Of a stretch of 64,000 bases of DNA, positions 34,201 through 44,451 are shown piece by piece. Position 1 is the stretch's first letter, and each line of letters opens with the position of its first letter. The notes beneath the pieces are model-generated. The model did not search any database. It saw only the letters and a program-made list of their open reading frames with translations, and was not told the origin of the DNA. The position numbers and the translations under genes are program-made. The stretch comes from Diospyros lotus (lineage: Eukaryota > Streptophyta > Magnoliopsida > Ericales > Ebenaceae), in assembly GCF_014633365.1 (NCBI RefSeq), contig NC_068346.1, forward strand, positions 30,732,639 to 30,796,638, written 5' to 3'.

Positions 34201-37200
34201 CAATTTCAGCCAACAAATCATCCTTCCATATGTTAGACAGCAACTTGGATTTTCTAGTAGGAGCAAAAACCAACACAGCAGCGATAGTTTTGTTTTCTTC
34301 AGCAAACCCTTCGATTCCTTCCGCTATATCCCTTAGTTTTCCTCCAGCTAGTGCTGTCTTCACCTTCTCGTTGCCTATTTTAACCCAAGTCAAATCCATA
34401 TTTTGTCCCAAATGTGATTGTTCCTCAAATTTCGATAAGTCTAAAATCTGAGGAAAGGCTTCAGCACCATCATCCACACCGATGGCTGGTTCTTTAGTCT
34501 GATTTGTCTGATCCAATGTTGTCCCATTTTCCACAAACTTCTGATCTGGAGCAATCCCAAACCCTTCCGCCCCTGCACTAGCTATTGGGGGTAACAAGTT
34601 GGCTTTGGCCTCCTCTATCACTTCATCAATTGCTTCCCTAAAATTTCCTTGCAGCTTTTTAGTAGATGCATCTTGGGATATTATTTCTTCTTCAAAAAGA
34701 TCTGAAGGCTCCTTCTGATCTGCTGCCCTATCAGAATGCTTATTTTTCTGCCCAAAGTCTAGAGTAAGCAGTGAATCGGATGTTCGTAATCTTGTCTCCT
34801 CCTTCGGCTGCTCCGCTCCAAGGAATTCCTCCTTGTTAAAACTTCCATGATAATTATCAAAATATTCCACCGGAAAATTGTAATGATACTTCTTAATTAA
34901 TATCATTGCAAACTCTTGCAGCTTCTCGCGGAACATTCGACCGAATTCCTTGCACTCTTCTTGTATTACACTTCTTGTTTCCTTGTCAACTTGGCTAATC
35001 TCCTTCTCAAAATCCTTTCCCCATGTTTGATGCTTCTGGTCAACTGAAAATGCAGCATTCTTTGGCTGCCATTGAAGCTCCATTCCAGCTGAAAATGAAG
35101 CATTATTTTGCTGCAATATAGGGCCCATCTGCTCCATGTATGCACTGCTACCAATGGCCTTCTGACCAGGTCGTCCCCCTGAAAATACAGCACCCTTCTG
35201 CTGCGATTGAGACTCCATTGGACTCCTTCGTGCGCTACTTCCCAAGGCTTCACGAGCAAGACATTTCATTGAAAATGCAGCATCCTTCGGCTGCAATTGA
35301 AACCCCATTTCAACTGAAAATGAAGGATATTTCTGCTGCAATTGAGGCTCCCATGCTCTCCTACATGCACTGCTCCCCTTAGCTGATTTTTTTACAATCA
35401 GCATACTTTGAAGACCAAGGAGCTATATACATACTGCTCTTCTTCAAACAAATTATCCCAAAATTCAAGCCAAAATTAACCTTTGTTTACCTTACTAGCA
35501 GCCTAGAATCTGATTGGAATTACAACCCGTGGGATTTTCTTCACTGATTTGCTCATACGCGTTGCCGGACTTCTAAGCGGAATCTCCCAAATCACCGCTC
35601 ACACTGTTCCGATAATTGTTGAGGTCGCCTTACTCACAGCTTCCAAGTCGCTAGAGCTTTGACACTGAAATTGCTTCTATAAGCGTCTACCACAATAGCG
35701 ATCAATCTTTGCTTTTCCTCCACAAATTGAATAATACTTCTAGATCACAAGTCAAGGGTCGCCTGTAGCTCAGCTAACCCAATCGCTTTTTGCAACTCGA
35801 TCGGCTGTGAGAACCAATTACTGACCAACGTCGTCACCTACCGTGGACCAATTTCTGTCGCGACTAAGGAATTTCGCTGTAAATCAGTTGGAACCGGTCG
35901 AGATCCACTCCTACTTCTCCTTCAGATCCGAGCCGACACTCACCTCCTCTTGGGTCAGAATCAATTCCGAGATTCAACCGGAAATTTTCTAGTTGCTTCT
36001 CTGTCTAGAACGCCAAATTCACCGAAACAGTCAGAATTGCACCCAAAGAAGAAACCGAAGGCTAAGGTTCAGCTCTAAGAGTCGCCTCTGCCCCGTCTCC
36101 TCGTCTACGCCACTTTGATTATTGCCTAAACCTCCAATCCGCTGAACTGATTGCAGACCATCGCACTTGCTGGTTCAGCGATTGCTCTAGATCCTCTTCA
36201 CTAACTTGTCGGAATTCCGCCAAATCGCCAGAATTTCAGTATTGGAATCGCCTGGGCTGCTCGCCTACCTTGAGCGATTGTGATGCAACCTACAGAATTC
36301 TTCGGAATTGGAAATCGCTGGATTTACTTCTGTCGCCTTCTCGAACCGCGACTGCAGCCATTGAGGTCCACGGATTCTGTTGCGGTTAAGAAAATTCACA
36401 GGAATCCATGAATCACTGCTCAATCAATTTCAATGAGAGTCGTCGGAATCAATTTATCAAAATTGCATGAACCACAGCCGAAGAACGACCGCTCTGATAC
36501 CAATTGTCACGAACCTAGGGTTCGTGATAGGTTAAAGAGGAATTGGGGAATGAAATCAGAATTGTAGGAGGGGGAAATGGGGCAGAAATGGGGGGAAGAA
36601 ATCAGTAGAAAGGGAGAGAGTAATAGAGAGAAATGTAGAGAGGAAATCAGAGATTCAATATTAATTTCAGCATCCCCTCTCTTCTTACAATGGACTTTTT
36701 TATAGGCCTTAGCTAGCTCCCTAACTAATTTCTAACAGCACCCATGTGCTCCTAACAAACACCCAAATATCTCCTAACAAACTAATATAACTAATTACAT
36801 TATTGCCCTTCTAATTACCCTTAGTACATGACAATGATTTTTGTAGACTTGAAAAAAACCTATGGCAGAGTTCCTCGAAAAGCCTCGTGGAAGGTGTTCT
36901 AATAGAAAGGAGTTCAGATTCCTTCTGTATAGAGTATTAAGGACATGCATCATCAAACAAAAACATGTTGACCTGTAAAGAAGATACGGAGACTTTCCAA
37001 ATTAAAATTGATTTATATCAAGGATCTACATTTTGCACTTGTAATAAATTAACTCACAAAGAAAATCCAAGAAGAAGTGCCTCACATATGTAGAAACAGA
37101 TATTTGCAAAAGATATTCTCTTGGTGGATGAGACAAAAAAAACATGAATAAAAACTTCACATATGTAGAAACAGGTTAGAATCCAAATGATTTAAATTAA

Positions 37201-40200
37201 ATGGATATAAAATGAGTATGTGGAATGTAAGCTTGGTAAAAAAAGGAAGTCTGGATTGTAACACCTGAAACCATCATTAGTGACAGTTAAACATAATTCT
37301 AGGGGCAAAAAAAAAAATTTGAGCTATAATAGTTTAGGGATCCAAACGTCACTTTTTCCATAGTTTGGGGACCAAAATGAAAAGTTTAGATAGTCCAGAT
37401 TTTAGCCCTACCATGACACGAATTTCTAGAATATTCTTGGAGATTATTTGATTTTATGGATATGAATAAATTGATATGATATGATATAATTTAAAATCTT
37501 TCTAATTGATAAAAGATAAGATAAAATTTGAATTTCATTTGAATTCATCTTATGGAAAGGAGGATATTTGATTGGGATCCTTACCAAATAGGATTCTTGG
37601 AAAACAAGACTTTGGGACTATAAATATGGCTTTCCCCCTTCATAATTCTTCACTTCCCCTCTCCATAATTGGTTGACCCCCCGCCCCCCCTTTTTTTTGT
37701 CACTCCCTTATTCCTTTCTTATTACAAGCAAGACAACAAGGTGTGAAGGTTTTGATTAGGAAAAGAGAGTTAAAGAACTTTTTTATTCCAATCAAGTTGA
37801 AAGTAAGTGCATTATGAACTATCTTCGTGTTTAAATAAATTCATGAAATTAAGTTTTACGGTACCTTATGTCATGATTACAAGCAAATTTCAAGACCGGA
37901 ATTTAGTAGCTACGCACAAAGGTTCTTGCCCCCACAAGTTGGTAGAATCTATCACGTCTCCTCATGTTGCAAGTTCAAGTTACCCCATGTTTAAATACGA
38001 TTAATAGTTCATTCGTCCTTATTGAGATTTATCTCACCCTCTTATGTCCCCCCCCCCCCCCCCCCCGGTGGCTATAAATAAGGAGATTGGAGTATGGATG
38101 TGGCGAGTGGTGGCATTTTCAAAGGGATTTCAAGAATTTAATTTCAATTTTTTTAGAATATCTATTAGATAAACCATCCAAGTTTTTTTTCTTTCCTTCT
38201 TTCTATTGAAATAAAGTTTTTCAATAATAAACTCTAGATTTTATATGAATACAATAAAACAATGTTTTGAAATTTTATTTAAGTTTATGAAAGTTTGATT
38301 CTCGGTTTAAGTCCCTAGGCGTCGCACGAATAATGTTATTATGAGACTTGGAGATCTAGTCATCCTAAAAAAAATATCAATTTGGATATATTGCATCAAT
38401 TGTTCAAAAAATAGAGTAATTACGAAAGATGTTAATCATATAATATAAGCGAGATGGCTAAAGTGAAGAACTGCATCTAACATTTTATATGACCGTAAAA
38501 TCCCTTTTAATTTAAAAGAAAAGTTTTATCAAATGGCTACAAGACCATTTTTGTTGTATAACTCAAAATATTGGACAACTAAGCGCTAACATGGGCAAAA
38601 TATAAGTGTAATGAAGATGAGAATGTTGCGGTGGGCATACAACTATATAATAGACAAAATTAGAAATGAAACCATACATAATAAGGCTAGAGCAATGCCT
38701 AGTTGCCTACCAAAATTAAAATGTGAAGAAAAAATTAAAATGGTTTGGGCATACAACAACATATCCAGCCTTTATCCCACTATGTGGGGTCGGCTACATG
38801 AATTCTAAACTTCCATGTATTCCTGTCTTTTGTCATATCTTCATTTAGATCCATATACTTCATATCGAACTTTAATATCTCTCTCAAAGTCTTCTTGGGT
38901 CTACCTCTACCTCTTTTTGTGACTAATTGTTCCATTTCATCAACTCTCCTCACAGGAGCGTCTCTTAGTCTCCTTCTCACATGACCAAACCATCTTAGTC
39001 TAGTCTCTCTCATCTTCTCCTCGATTGGTACTACTCCTACCTTATTACTAATAACTTCATTTTTAATTTTATCCTTTCTTGTATGTCCGCACATCCATCT
39101 TAACATTCTCTTCTCCGCTACACTCGTCTTTTGCTCATACTGGTATTTGACTGCCCAACATTCTGAGCCATACAGCAAGACTGGTCTTATAGCTGTCCTA
39201 TAAAATTTTCCTTTCAATTTTAATGGGATTTTACCATCACATAGCACTCCCGATACATTTCTCCATTTTAGCCAACCTGCCTTAATTCTATATGCGACAT
39301 CCTCGTGAATTTCTCCATCTTTTTGAATCACTGATCCTAAATATTGAAAATGGTCTTTTCTTTGTAAGATTTGGTCTTCTAATTTTATTATAACATCATC
39401 CACTCTTTCATTTTTACTAAATTTGCATTCCATATATTCTGTTTTCTTTCTACTTAATTTAAATCCCTTAGATTCTAAATTGTTTCTCCACAACTCAAGC
39501 TTAGTGTTCACTCCTTCTTTTGTTTCATCCACCAACACTATGTCGTCTGCAAATAGCATATACCATGGCACCTCTGTCTGAATATCTTTAGTGAGTTCAT
39601 CCATTACTAGGGCAAATAAGAATGGACTTAGTGCAGTGTGAGAAGAAAACCAATAGAAAGACCTGTGAGAAGAGTATATGAAAGGAAGAAAGTTTATAGT
39701 ACAAGAAAGAGAGAAAGACCAAACAAAACCCTTAGACATGAGATAGAATATAATGGTCTTACAAAGAATATGACCATGGATAAAGATAGCACTCTAGAAT
39801 TCATGTAGCTAACCCCACCTACTAGGTTTAAGGCTTGTCATTTTCATTGTTATTGTTGTATTTTTAGGCTTTTACGAAGGTCCAACCTAGTAAAAGCTTT
39901 TAATTTGACTCAAGGGGGTGGCAAGGATAGTGGAATGTCAGATTTGGGGCATCATGCTGGAAGGTCTCCACCACCCACTAGGGGGTGTGAGGGAGGATTA
40001 AGCCAAGACTTTTTCATTTAATTTTCTCAAAGGCACGGTTCATCTGAACTTGCATGTTGCAATCTCTAACAGATGCTACTATCCTTGTAATAAAAATAAT
40101 ATAACAGAAAAAATAAAAAATAACAACATATTAATTTTAATTGCTGTAAATCCTTAAGATTCTGAAATGGCCAAGACAATATTACACATAAAGCAAGGTT

Positions 40201-41244
40201 GAAGATTTCAAAGATTAGACAACAAGAAAACAGAATAACAATCTCAGCTACAACAATAACAAGAAGAGGAGAACTGAAGAAGAACCTGAAGGAGAAGCAT
40301 GAAGTTGTTTTGCACGGTCATTACAACTACCCAACAGTGCAGGAGGTAAACCTTCTTCCTTTTCTATTGCCCTATCTTCTTCTTCTATTGCCTCAAATAC
40401 ATTTGCTCTAAGTTCAGCCTAACAGGAATACAGAACCCATCAAATATTCATGGAACTAAATGCTCCGACAAATGAACAAGAGAAAGCTGACATGTTAAAC
40501 AGATCAATTTTAAATTCTCATATCAAGCAATTAACAGCATGAATAATTTAAACACACGTTTATCTAGCAGTAACTCGGGGTACTGTTCCAACCAAATCCA
40601 CGCACATTGGTTCAAGTATACAACTTTCCCACGCATTTTTCTGAACATTACTAAGACGCCTGATCTTCGACCAATGAAGTAGCTCACTCCGACTCACATA
40701 ATTCAGATTAATACTACTCGTGTCAATTCATCAAAGCAAGACGCCATGGTCTAAACATCGAAACACTTTAATTGAAATTACCATAATCCATTACTCATCA
40801 AAGTACACATCTTAACAAGTTGATGAAAAGAAGAAACAGCAGAGCAACCCTAACGTGCAAAATGCGCATAATCATTCCTCTTAAGCACAAGAAGCTCAAA
40901 ATTTTCTAAAAACCAAAAATTACAGGAAAGCAAAGACAACAAATCAACCGCAAGAAATGCGTTCCAATCCCAGCAAAATACCAAAAATAAATTATATAGC
41001 TTAGAAAAAAACCCAGATTCGCAGATCCTTTCTGAGTCCGATGACACTCAAATTTAAATCAAGCATACACATATTGAATACAAATATGTAGCAAAAGAAG
41101 ACATCGGGAAACAAATGGAGAAGATCGAAGAGAAAAATGTGATAATGGCGGAATTACTCGGATCTTGGCGAGGACGCCCTTTTTTTCTAGGGTTCGGGTG
41201 ACGAGGGTTTTGAGGTCCATCATCTCCCGAGTGTAGTCGTCCAT
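28298..41244 (-). CDS. TON1: TONNEAU1 (TON1), 8 exons, 259 aa
   Basis: TON1 is the plant relative of the centrosomal protein FOP. With TON2/FASS and TRM proteins it organises cortical microtubules and the preprophase band. Coding exons (minus): 41158-41244, 40286-40418, 32728-32816, 32518-32640, 29186-29319, 28624-28649, 28384-28540, 28298-28328. All introns are GT-AG with matching phases, and the total of 259 aa fits known TON1 (about 260). The start MDDYTREMMDLKTLVTRTLE is diagnostic. Residues 74-100 (LLTALVCEYLDWAQLSHTLK) form the LisH motif, and a Ser/Pro/Arg-rich linker precedes YRKDD and LENLQLDRKARNLTSSW. Intron lengths are 739, 7469, 87, 3198, 536, 83 and 55 nt. The last intron is very short, so the final exon is less certain. 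No lesion seen; likely functional. Confidence 0.93.
28729..29168. mobile_element. MITE in TON1 intron 5
   Basis: Ends gggcatgttta (28729) and its imperfect inverse caaacaagcc (29168), with inner inverted T-rich/A-rich arms. Flanks read ttaa/ataa, weakly consistent with a 3-bp TAA-type duplication. Its right end is 17 nt from the 5' splice site of exon 5 (29185). Confidence 0.6.
29510..29960 (-). mobile_element. RTE-type LINE 3' fragment in TON1 intron 4
   Basis: Begins with the antisense RTE tail (gatcccactatgtggagtc) and runs into sequence collinear with 38772-39150, decayed by stops and an att repeat (29819-29845). A tail-like piece also occurs near 30420-30450. Confidence 0.6.
30793..30943. 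mobile_element. Foldback MITE in TON1 intron 4
   Basis: Arms gaaatgctatttggacac (30794) and gtgtccaaatagcatttc (30926-30943) are perfect inverses. The pairing extends inward (actcatgcatt / aatgcatgagt) with few mismatches. About 151 bp, non-coding. Confidence 0.85.
30944..32517. other. Remainder of TON1 intron 4
   Basis: No coding signal. A possible pol III B-box (gtgttcaaac, near 31840) with upstream agctgagtgagtggg could mark an old SINE; weak. Confidence 0.35.
32817..33289. other. Start of TON1 intron 2 sequence (3' side), repeat-rich
   Basis: Contains (gt)n near 33020, a run of about 14 G near 33077 and MITE-like sequence (33105-33230). No gene. Confidence 0.4.
33489..33817 (-). repeat. 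3' LTR of the 3345-bp element
   Basis: Begins tgtcacgaacctagggttcg and ends catgaca. The first bases hold the palindrome cacgaacctagggttcgtg (8-bp arms). A TATA-like tataaaaagg on the minus strand lies near 33688. Confidence 0.95.
33818..33831 (-). promoter_or_regulatory. Polypurine tract of the 3345-bp element
   Basis: The minus strand reads caaggaggggaaat and ends at the LTR (33817). Confidence 0.85.
33881..35404 (-). CDS. 507-aa uncharacterised protein of the non-autonomous LTR element
   Basis: Intact ORF that fills the 3' half of the element and ends 64 bp before the LTR. Residues 10-120 hold imperfect repeats (GSSA at 10, 55, 85; QQK...FS at 23, 68, 98; QPKDAAFS at 38 and QPKNAAFS at 113). 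The middle is Glu/Lys-rich and probably helical (130-300). Residues 443-455 read VVHHGGVGTIVAG, resembling the sugar-nucleotide-binding motif of sterol-type UDP-glycosyltransferases (HHGGAGT). The end is very basic (RTRKKKRPRRTRKERKK), suiting nucleic-acid binding or nuclear entry. It shows no gag zinc knuckle, protease or polymerase motif. It may be a gag-like structural protein or a captured host fusion; function unknown. Confidence 0.65.
   Translation of the reverse strand: MLIVKKSAKGSSACRRAWEPQLQQKYPSFSVEMGFQLQPKDAAFSMKCLAREALGSSARRSPMESQSQQKGAVFSGGRPGQKAIGSSAYMEQMGPILQQNNASFSAGMELQWQPKNAAFSVDQKHQTWGKDFEKEISQVDKETRSVIQEECKEFGRMFREKLQEFAMILIKKYHYNFPVEYFDNYHGSFNKEEFLGAEQPKEETRLRTSDSLLTLDFGQKNKHSDRAADQKEPSDLFEEEIISQDASTKKLQGNFREAIDEVIEEAKANLLPPIASAGAEGFGIAPDQKFVENGTTLDQTNQTKEPAIGVDDGAEAFPQILDLSKFEEQSHLGQNMDLTWVKIGNEKVKTALAGGKLRDIAEGIEGFAEENKTIAAVLVFAPTRKSKLLSNIWKDDLLAEIEVAPAPKANAHKQPWYECPRQICNLPLLHFKDADDIFQFAPVVHHGGVGTIVAGIEIELYQLAPIELLGRITTRIDLGYLRTRKKKRPRRTRKERKKNQIEKAGIG
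35405..36487. other. Non-coding leader of the 3345-bp element
   Basis: Between primer site and ORF on the minus strand, about 1.1 kb, with more GC than the surroundings and no long ORF. It probably holds packaging and leader signals. Confidence 0.45.
36488..36502 (-). promoter_or_regulatory. Primer binding site, tRNA-Met type
   Basis: The minus strand reads tggtatcagagcggt, two bases from the 5' LTR. It sets the orientation of the element. Confidence 0.9.
36505..36833 (-). repeat. 5' LTR of the 3345-bp element
   Basis: Same length as its partner. Visible differences include gtgag/gagag near 36617, gtatc/catcc near 36670 and gggcc/ggact near 36693. Confidence 0.95.
37257..38382 (+). mobile_element. 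Solo-LTR-like insertion within the plus-strand LINE
   Basis: The LINE frame is interrupted here and resumes at 38388. The insert starts tgtaacacctg and both borders carry tggat (37252-37256, 38383-38387). Two TATA-like sites (gactataaatatgg near 37616, ggctataaataagg near 38071) and a run of about 22 C (38047-38068) lie inside. The right end is not a clean CA. No coding content. Confidence 0.5.
38757..39739 (-). pseudogene. RTE-type LINE reverse transcriptase, 5'-truncated, antisense
   Basis: Open frame 38780-39739 on the minus strand. From about residue 35 it is RTE polymerase: FALVMDELTKDI, catalytic MLFADDIVL, LESKGFKLSRKKTEYMECKF, YLGSVIQKDGEI, GSECWAVK, RWFGHVRRR, and the end RIHVADPT, followed by the RTE 3' tail (agtgggataaaggc). 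The first ~30 residues belong to the flanking LINE read backwards, so the N-terminal endonuclease and RT fingers are missing. The retained part has no internal stop, so it is younger than the plus-strand copy that it interrupts. Confidence 0.88.
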
Positions 41245-41274
41245 TGGCGTTGTTTCTGTGGTTCCAGCTCCCAA

Positions 41275-41305
<31 letters not shown>

Positions 41306-41400
41306 CCTGAATCTCTCTCCGAGACGGAGCAGGGAGATCTTCCTTTCGGTGCGAGAGAGAGAGAAACCGTAATGTTGGTAATGTGGTACGGTGGATGATG
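41245..41400 (-). promoter_or_regulatory. TON1 5' UTR / proximal promoter with GA repeat
   Basis: Directly upstream of the ATG, with a (GA)n run on the minus strand (41275-41302) and further GA-rich sequence to 41370. Such runs are common in plant 5' leaders. No clear TATA box found. Confidence 0.5.
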
Positions 41401-41930
41401 GGTGTGTAATAATGTAAAGCCTCGGGCAAAAGTAAAATTTTCAAGTAAAAGCAAAAGAAATTATTGATTTTACTTCCCTACCCTTGATTTTGGAAATTTT
41501 CTAAGTTGCTATAACAGCCTCGAGATTTGCTTTAATTACAAAAGAGGGCCTTTATGTTTTAAAAATAACAGAAATTAATCATCGTAAACTTATTATTTTA
41601 CCCTTATCCACTCCCCTTTTTCTTTTCTTTTTTTTCTTATCTTTCCCTGTTTAAAACTATATAATATATTTATATATACTAATATTTTAAAAAAATAAAT
41701 AAATAAGAATGTGTTAGCCCAATTTTAACTACCATCATTCTTTAACCTCGTTAATAAGTTCACCTTATAAAGAAACTAACATATGTCCATACTTAAAAAG
41801 GAACGTGTAAATAATATTAAAATTAAATATAATTATAATTTATACTTAAAATTTGTGAAGAATTTATAATAATTTTGTATATATTAAACGCTTTACAAAA
41901 CTCAAATAAGAAATTGTTGTTACACGGTTA
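41401..41930. other. AT-rich DNA upstream of TON1
   Basis: No gene or repeat boundary recognised. May include distal TON1 promoter. Confidence 0.4.
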
Positions 41931-41939
41931 CAATAATAA

Positions 41940-42270
41940 ATTTGTAAAAATGGGAAATTGCTGATGGATGCCCCTCGTATGGCTGATCCGAGCGATGGAT
42001 GACTCTCGTGTGGTGTATCTAAGCGATGGGTGACTCACTCGGGGGATGGATGACTCATTCGGGTCATGGGTGACGTGTGGATTGTCCAAACGATGAGTAA
42101 TTATCGGGAGAGATGGGTGAGTCTCCCGGGGTGGAGTGACAACGATGGATGAGTCCCTTGAGAGCAATGGATGAGTCTCTCGGGGGTCATGGCAGTGATG
42201 GGTGAGTCCCTTGGCTAGTTTGAGAGCGATGGATGAGTCTTTCGGGGGTCACGGCAGCGATGGGTGACCT
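41940..42270. repeat. Degenerate tandem repeat of gcgatgg(g/a)tgagtc
   Basis: At least ten spaced copies of gatgg(a/g)tga(c/g)tc alternating with cgggggtca, irregular spacing of about 20-45 bp. No ORF in it is convincing. Confidence 0.7.
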
Positions 42271-43150
42271 GCTAGAAAGAAAATCGATTAGGGGCGCGGG
42301 TGAGAATCCCTACGTGGACCCTCCGATGCTTAAGTTAGTCCCTCGTAAAAGTGAAATGCTTGAAGACAAAAAGTAAAGTACGAGAGTGAGAGGTTGCCTA
42401 CCTAATGAGGGAAAGTAACCTCCTATTTATAGCAACAAGAGGGGCATCCATGTGTCGCGTGTTCCGAGTTTTGTGGCAAGAATCTCGGAGAGGCTTTGAT
42501 CGAGTCTCGCGGGAATAGCCTTAGGCCGACTTTCTTGGAGGTGGTGGCGCAAGAATAGGAGGCTTGCGGAGGCGAGTGTGGATCCCTGGGTGACCCTCAC
42601 TCGGGGGTATTTGTGAGCATGGGAAAAAGAGCACGAGGGGTCGTGCGAGTGGGTGCACGGGGCCAGGTACGAAGTGATTGCGTGTGCGGGGGGTCGCGCA
42701 CAAGGGTGTGCACGGGCGGCCGCGTGCTGGCAGCCGTGCGCGCGGTCGTGGCCTTACGCGGGCAGCCATGTGCTGCCAGCCGCGCAAGCGGCCAGTTGTG
42801 CGCGAGGCCTTGTGCGCGCGCGGCCTTGCGCAGGCAGCTGCACGCGCGACTGCCTTCCCCCGAGTGGGGTCACTCGGGGGTACTGTTCCCCCGAGTGAAG
42901 TCCACTCGGGGGAGGGGGGGCGCTCCCCCCAGCTGGCAGGGGCGCGGCCCCCACCAGGCAGCTGCGTGTTGCCTGGCAGCGCACGCGGCTGCCCATGGGG
43001 GGGCTGCACCTGCCATCCCCGAGTGACCTCACTCGGGGGTGGCACCCCCTGGGTGGCCTCCTTTGGCCACCCAGGGGCTGCCACGTGGCGTTCCCTCGAG
43101 GTGCCACGTGGTGCTCTCTTGACTTGATTTTTTCAACATTTACTCTACTT
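42270..43150 (-). mobile_element. GC-rich LTR-like fragment, possibly Tat-lineage gypsy
   Basis: On the minus strand, ttaagcatcggagggtccac (near 42320-42340) resembles the LTR end of Tat/Retand-type elements, and ctataaatagg lies at 42423-42433 as a TATA candidate. 42500-43110 is strikingly GC-rich, and both strands give long Pro/Arg/Ala ORFs that I regard as composition artefacts. Several cactcgggggt units and their inverses occur here. No partner LTR in the window. Confidence 0.45.
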
Positions 43151-43800
43151 TTATTTATTTTATACATAACAATTGCTCCATACTCTTTCTGTCGGGTCTC
43201 TCGGGAGGAAGAGTATTCTACCTGCAACACTGCCATATTTTTAAGAGGTTATTTTTCCTCCTTTATTTTGTAGCAATATCTTCCTTTACGTCTTTTGTAG
43301 CTATCTTTGGCATTTTGCTCCTTGTGTGCCCTTAGAAAAGAAAGCTTGAGCTTCTCATTTAGTCATTGTTTCAACAACTCTTATGTGTTATTTGTGGATC
43401 TGGTATTTTCATATTTCAACTCCACATAAACGCTATGGCTTCAAGTAGATGTGGCAGAGTCTTCGAATGATGTGTTGAAGCTCTTGCCCTTGTAGCTATG
43501 GTCCATGCATTCAGTTCTTCATCTTCTAGGAATATAAACACGATTTCTTCATACGCTCCCAGCTCTCGAGGTGACGGGGGCTCGAAAAGATCTTCAAATC
43601 AAGTCAAGGGTGACCATATCATTACTGGCTCGTATACGTATCTACATGTTGCCGAGAGATGAATTGGCGTATTGGGGAATTTTCTCCGAATCCAAAGGTG
43701 TTCGTGATGATTGTCACTCCATTTTCTACTTTGTCGGATTACTTGCAAAATGACGAATATGACATCTCTTCTTGTAGGGCAACAGTTATTGTACAGGAGA
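43151..43800. other. Unassigned sequence, possible decayed coding
   Basis: From 43436 a frame beginning MASSRCGRVFE and a shifted frame (43650-43753, LPRDELAYWGIFSESKG) look partly coding but carry stops and match no family I recognise. May be element remains. Confidence 0.3.
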
Positions 43801-43809
43801 AATTTTAAG

Positions 43810-44350
43810 ATTTTCGAGAATGTTAAGTTGAGAATTTATATTCTCATGTTTGGTACAACTTTTTCATAAAAAGAATCTTGGAAAATAAGATTCCCAAAAA
43901 TGATTTTTAAGCAACTTTCTCATAAAAAGATTTCAAATGAGGGGTTGGGAATCCAAGTTTTCCATTGACTTGGGAATATTTTTAACAAAGAAAAAGACTA
44001 AAACACTTATTACCCTTTTATAACCCCATACAAGCATATTATATATATTAAAGTAGATATTCATACAAACATATATATATTATGTATATATATTATATAT
44101 ATACACATGCATATATATACATAATGTGTAAAAAAATAATATTTTTTTAACTTCCTAAAGATGTTGTGAGTCCTAATATTTTATATAGTAGGCGGAATTT
44201 ATTATTTTTAAATAAAAAAATCAAATAAGGGTAATTTTGAAAAAAAAAACATAAATTCTCAAGAATGTTACATTTAAACCAAACATAAGAATTTAAGATT
44301 TTCATAAAAGAATATTCAACATTCTTGAGAATGTTAAAACCTAACCAAAT
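43810..44350. mobile_element. Possible MITE-like foldback
   Basis: gagaatttatattctcatgt near 43835 and the inverse-oriented aaccaaacataagaattt near 44278 suggest inverted arms around an AT-rich centre. Ends not defined. Confidence 0.35.
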
Positions 44351-44451
44351 ATAGAATTGCATAAATTCTATGAGTCAAAGATTTTCAATAGCATTCCCAA
44401 GAATCATGAATATCAGGAATTTAAAAACTCCTCCCATACCAAACACTCCCT

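Larger units (their letters stand above)
33489..36833 (-). mobile_element. Non-autonomous LTR retrotransposon (3345 bp) with a 507-aa ORF, in TON1 intron 2
   Basis: LTRs of 329 bp at 33489-33817 and 36505-36833 differ at only a handful of positions and are flanked by atgat on both sides (33484-33488, 36834-36838). The minus-strand primer site is tRNA-Met type (tggtatcagagcggt) and the polypurine tract abuts 33817. There is no gag, protease, RT or integrase, only the ORF 33881-35404, so it must be mobilised in trans. LTR similarity implies a recent insertion. It interrupts RTE LINE sequence, whose reading frame resumes across the duplication. Confidence 0.95.
33290..39850 (+). mobile_element. 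RTE-type LINE, plus strand, split by three insertions (TON1 intron 2)
   Basis: Pieces at 33290-33488, 36839-37256, 38388-38756 and 39646-39850 read in order as one non-LTR reverse transcriptase: ANEPTMKLYERIVEQTLRRQ and FGFMFDRSTM, then FVDLKKTYGRVPRKA and DILLVDET, then a block equivalent to the tail of the minus-strand copy, then RRKPIERPVRRVYE and a tail close to the usual RTE 3' end (ccccacctactagg). All pieces carry stops. The gaps are the 3345-bp LTR element, a solo-LTR-like insertion and an antisense RTE. Confidence 0.8.

Noticed and set aside
34019..35382. Plus-strand and shifted ORFs overlapping the 507-aa ORF
   Set aside because: Shadow frames of the longer ORF, which fits the element orientation.
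38611..38808. 65-aa plus-strand ORF ending SSLYPTMWGRLHEF
   Set aside because: Start is a decayed LINE piece and the end is the antisense of the second LINE's 3' tail; not a gene.
41059..41454. 131-aa and 74-aa ORFs around the TON1 start read as single-exon genes
   Set aside because: They run from the 5' leader through exon 1 into intron 1. The conserved part starts at the ATG at 41244.
42521..43236. Long Pro/Arg/Ala ORFs on both strands (187, 160, 149, 137 aa)
   Set aside because: Overlapping frames in both directions within a GC-rich block rarely meet stops. No domain or codon pattern supports coding.
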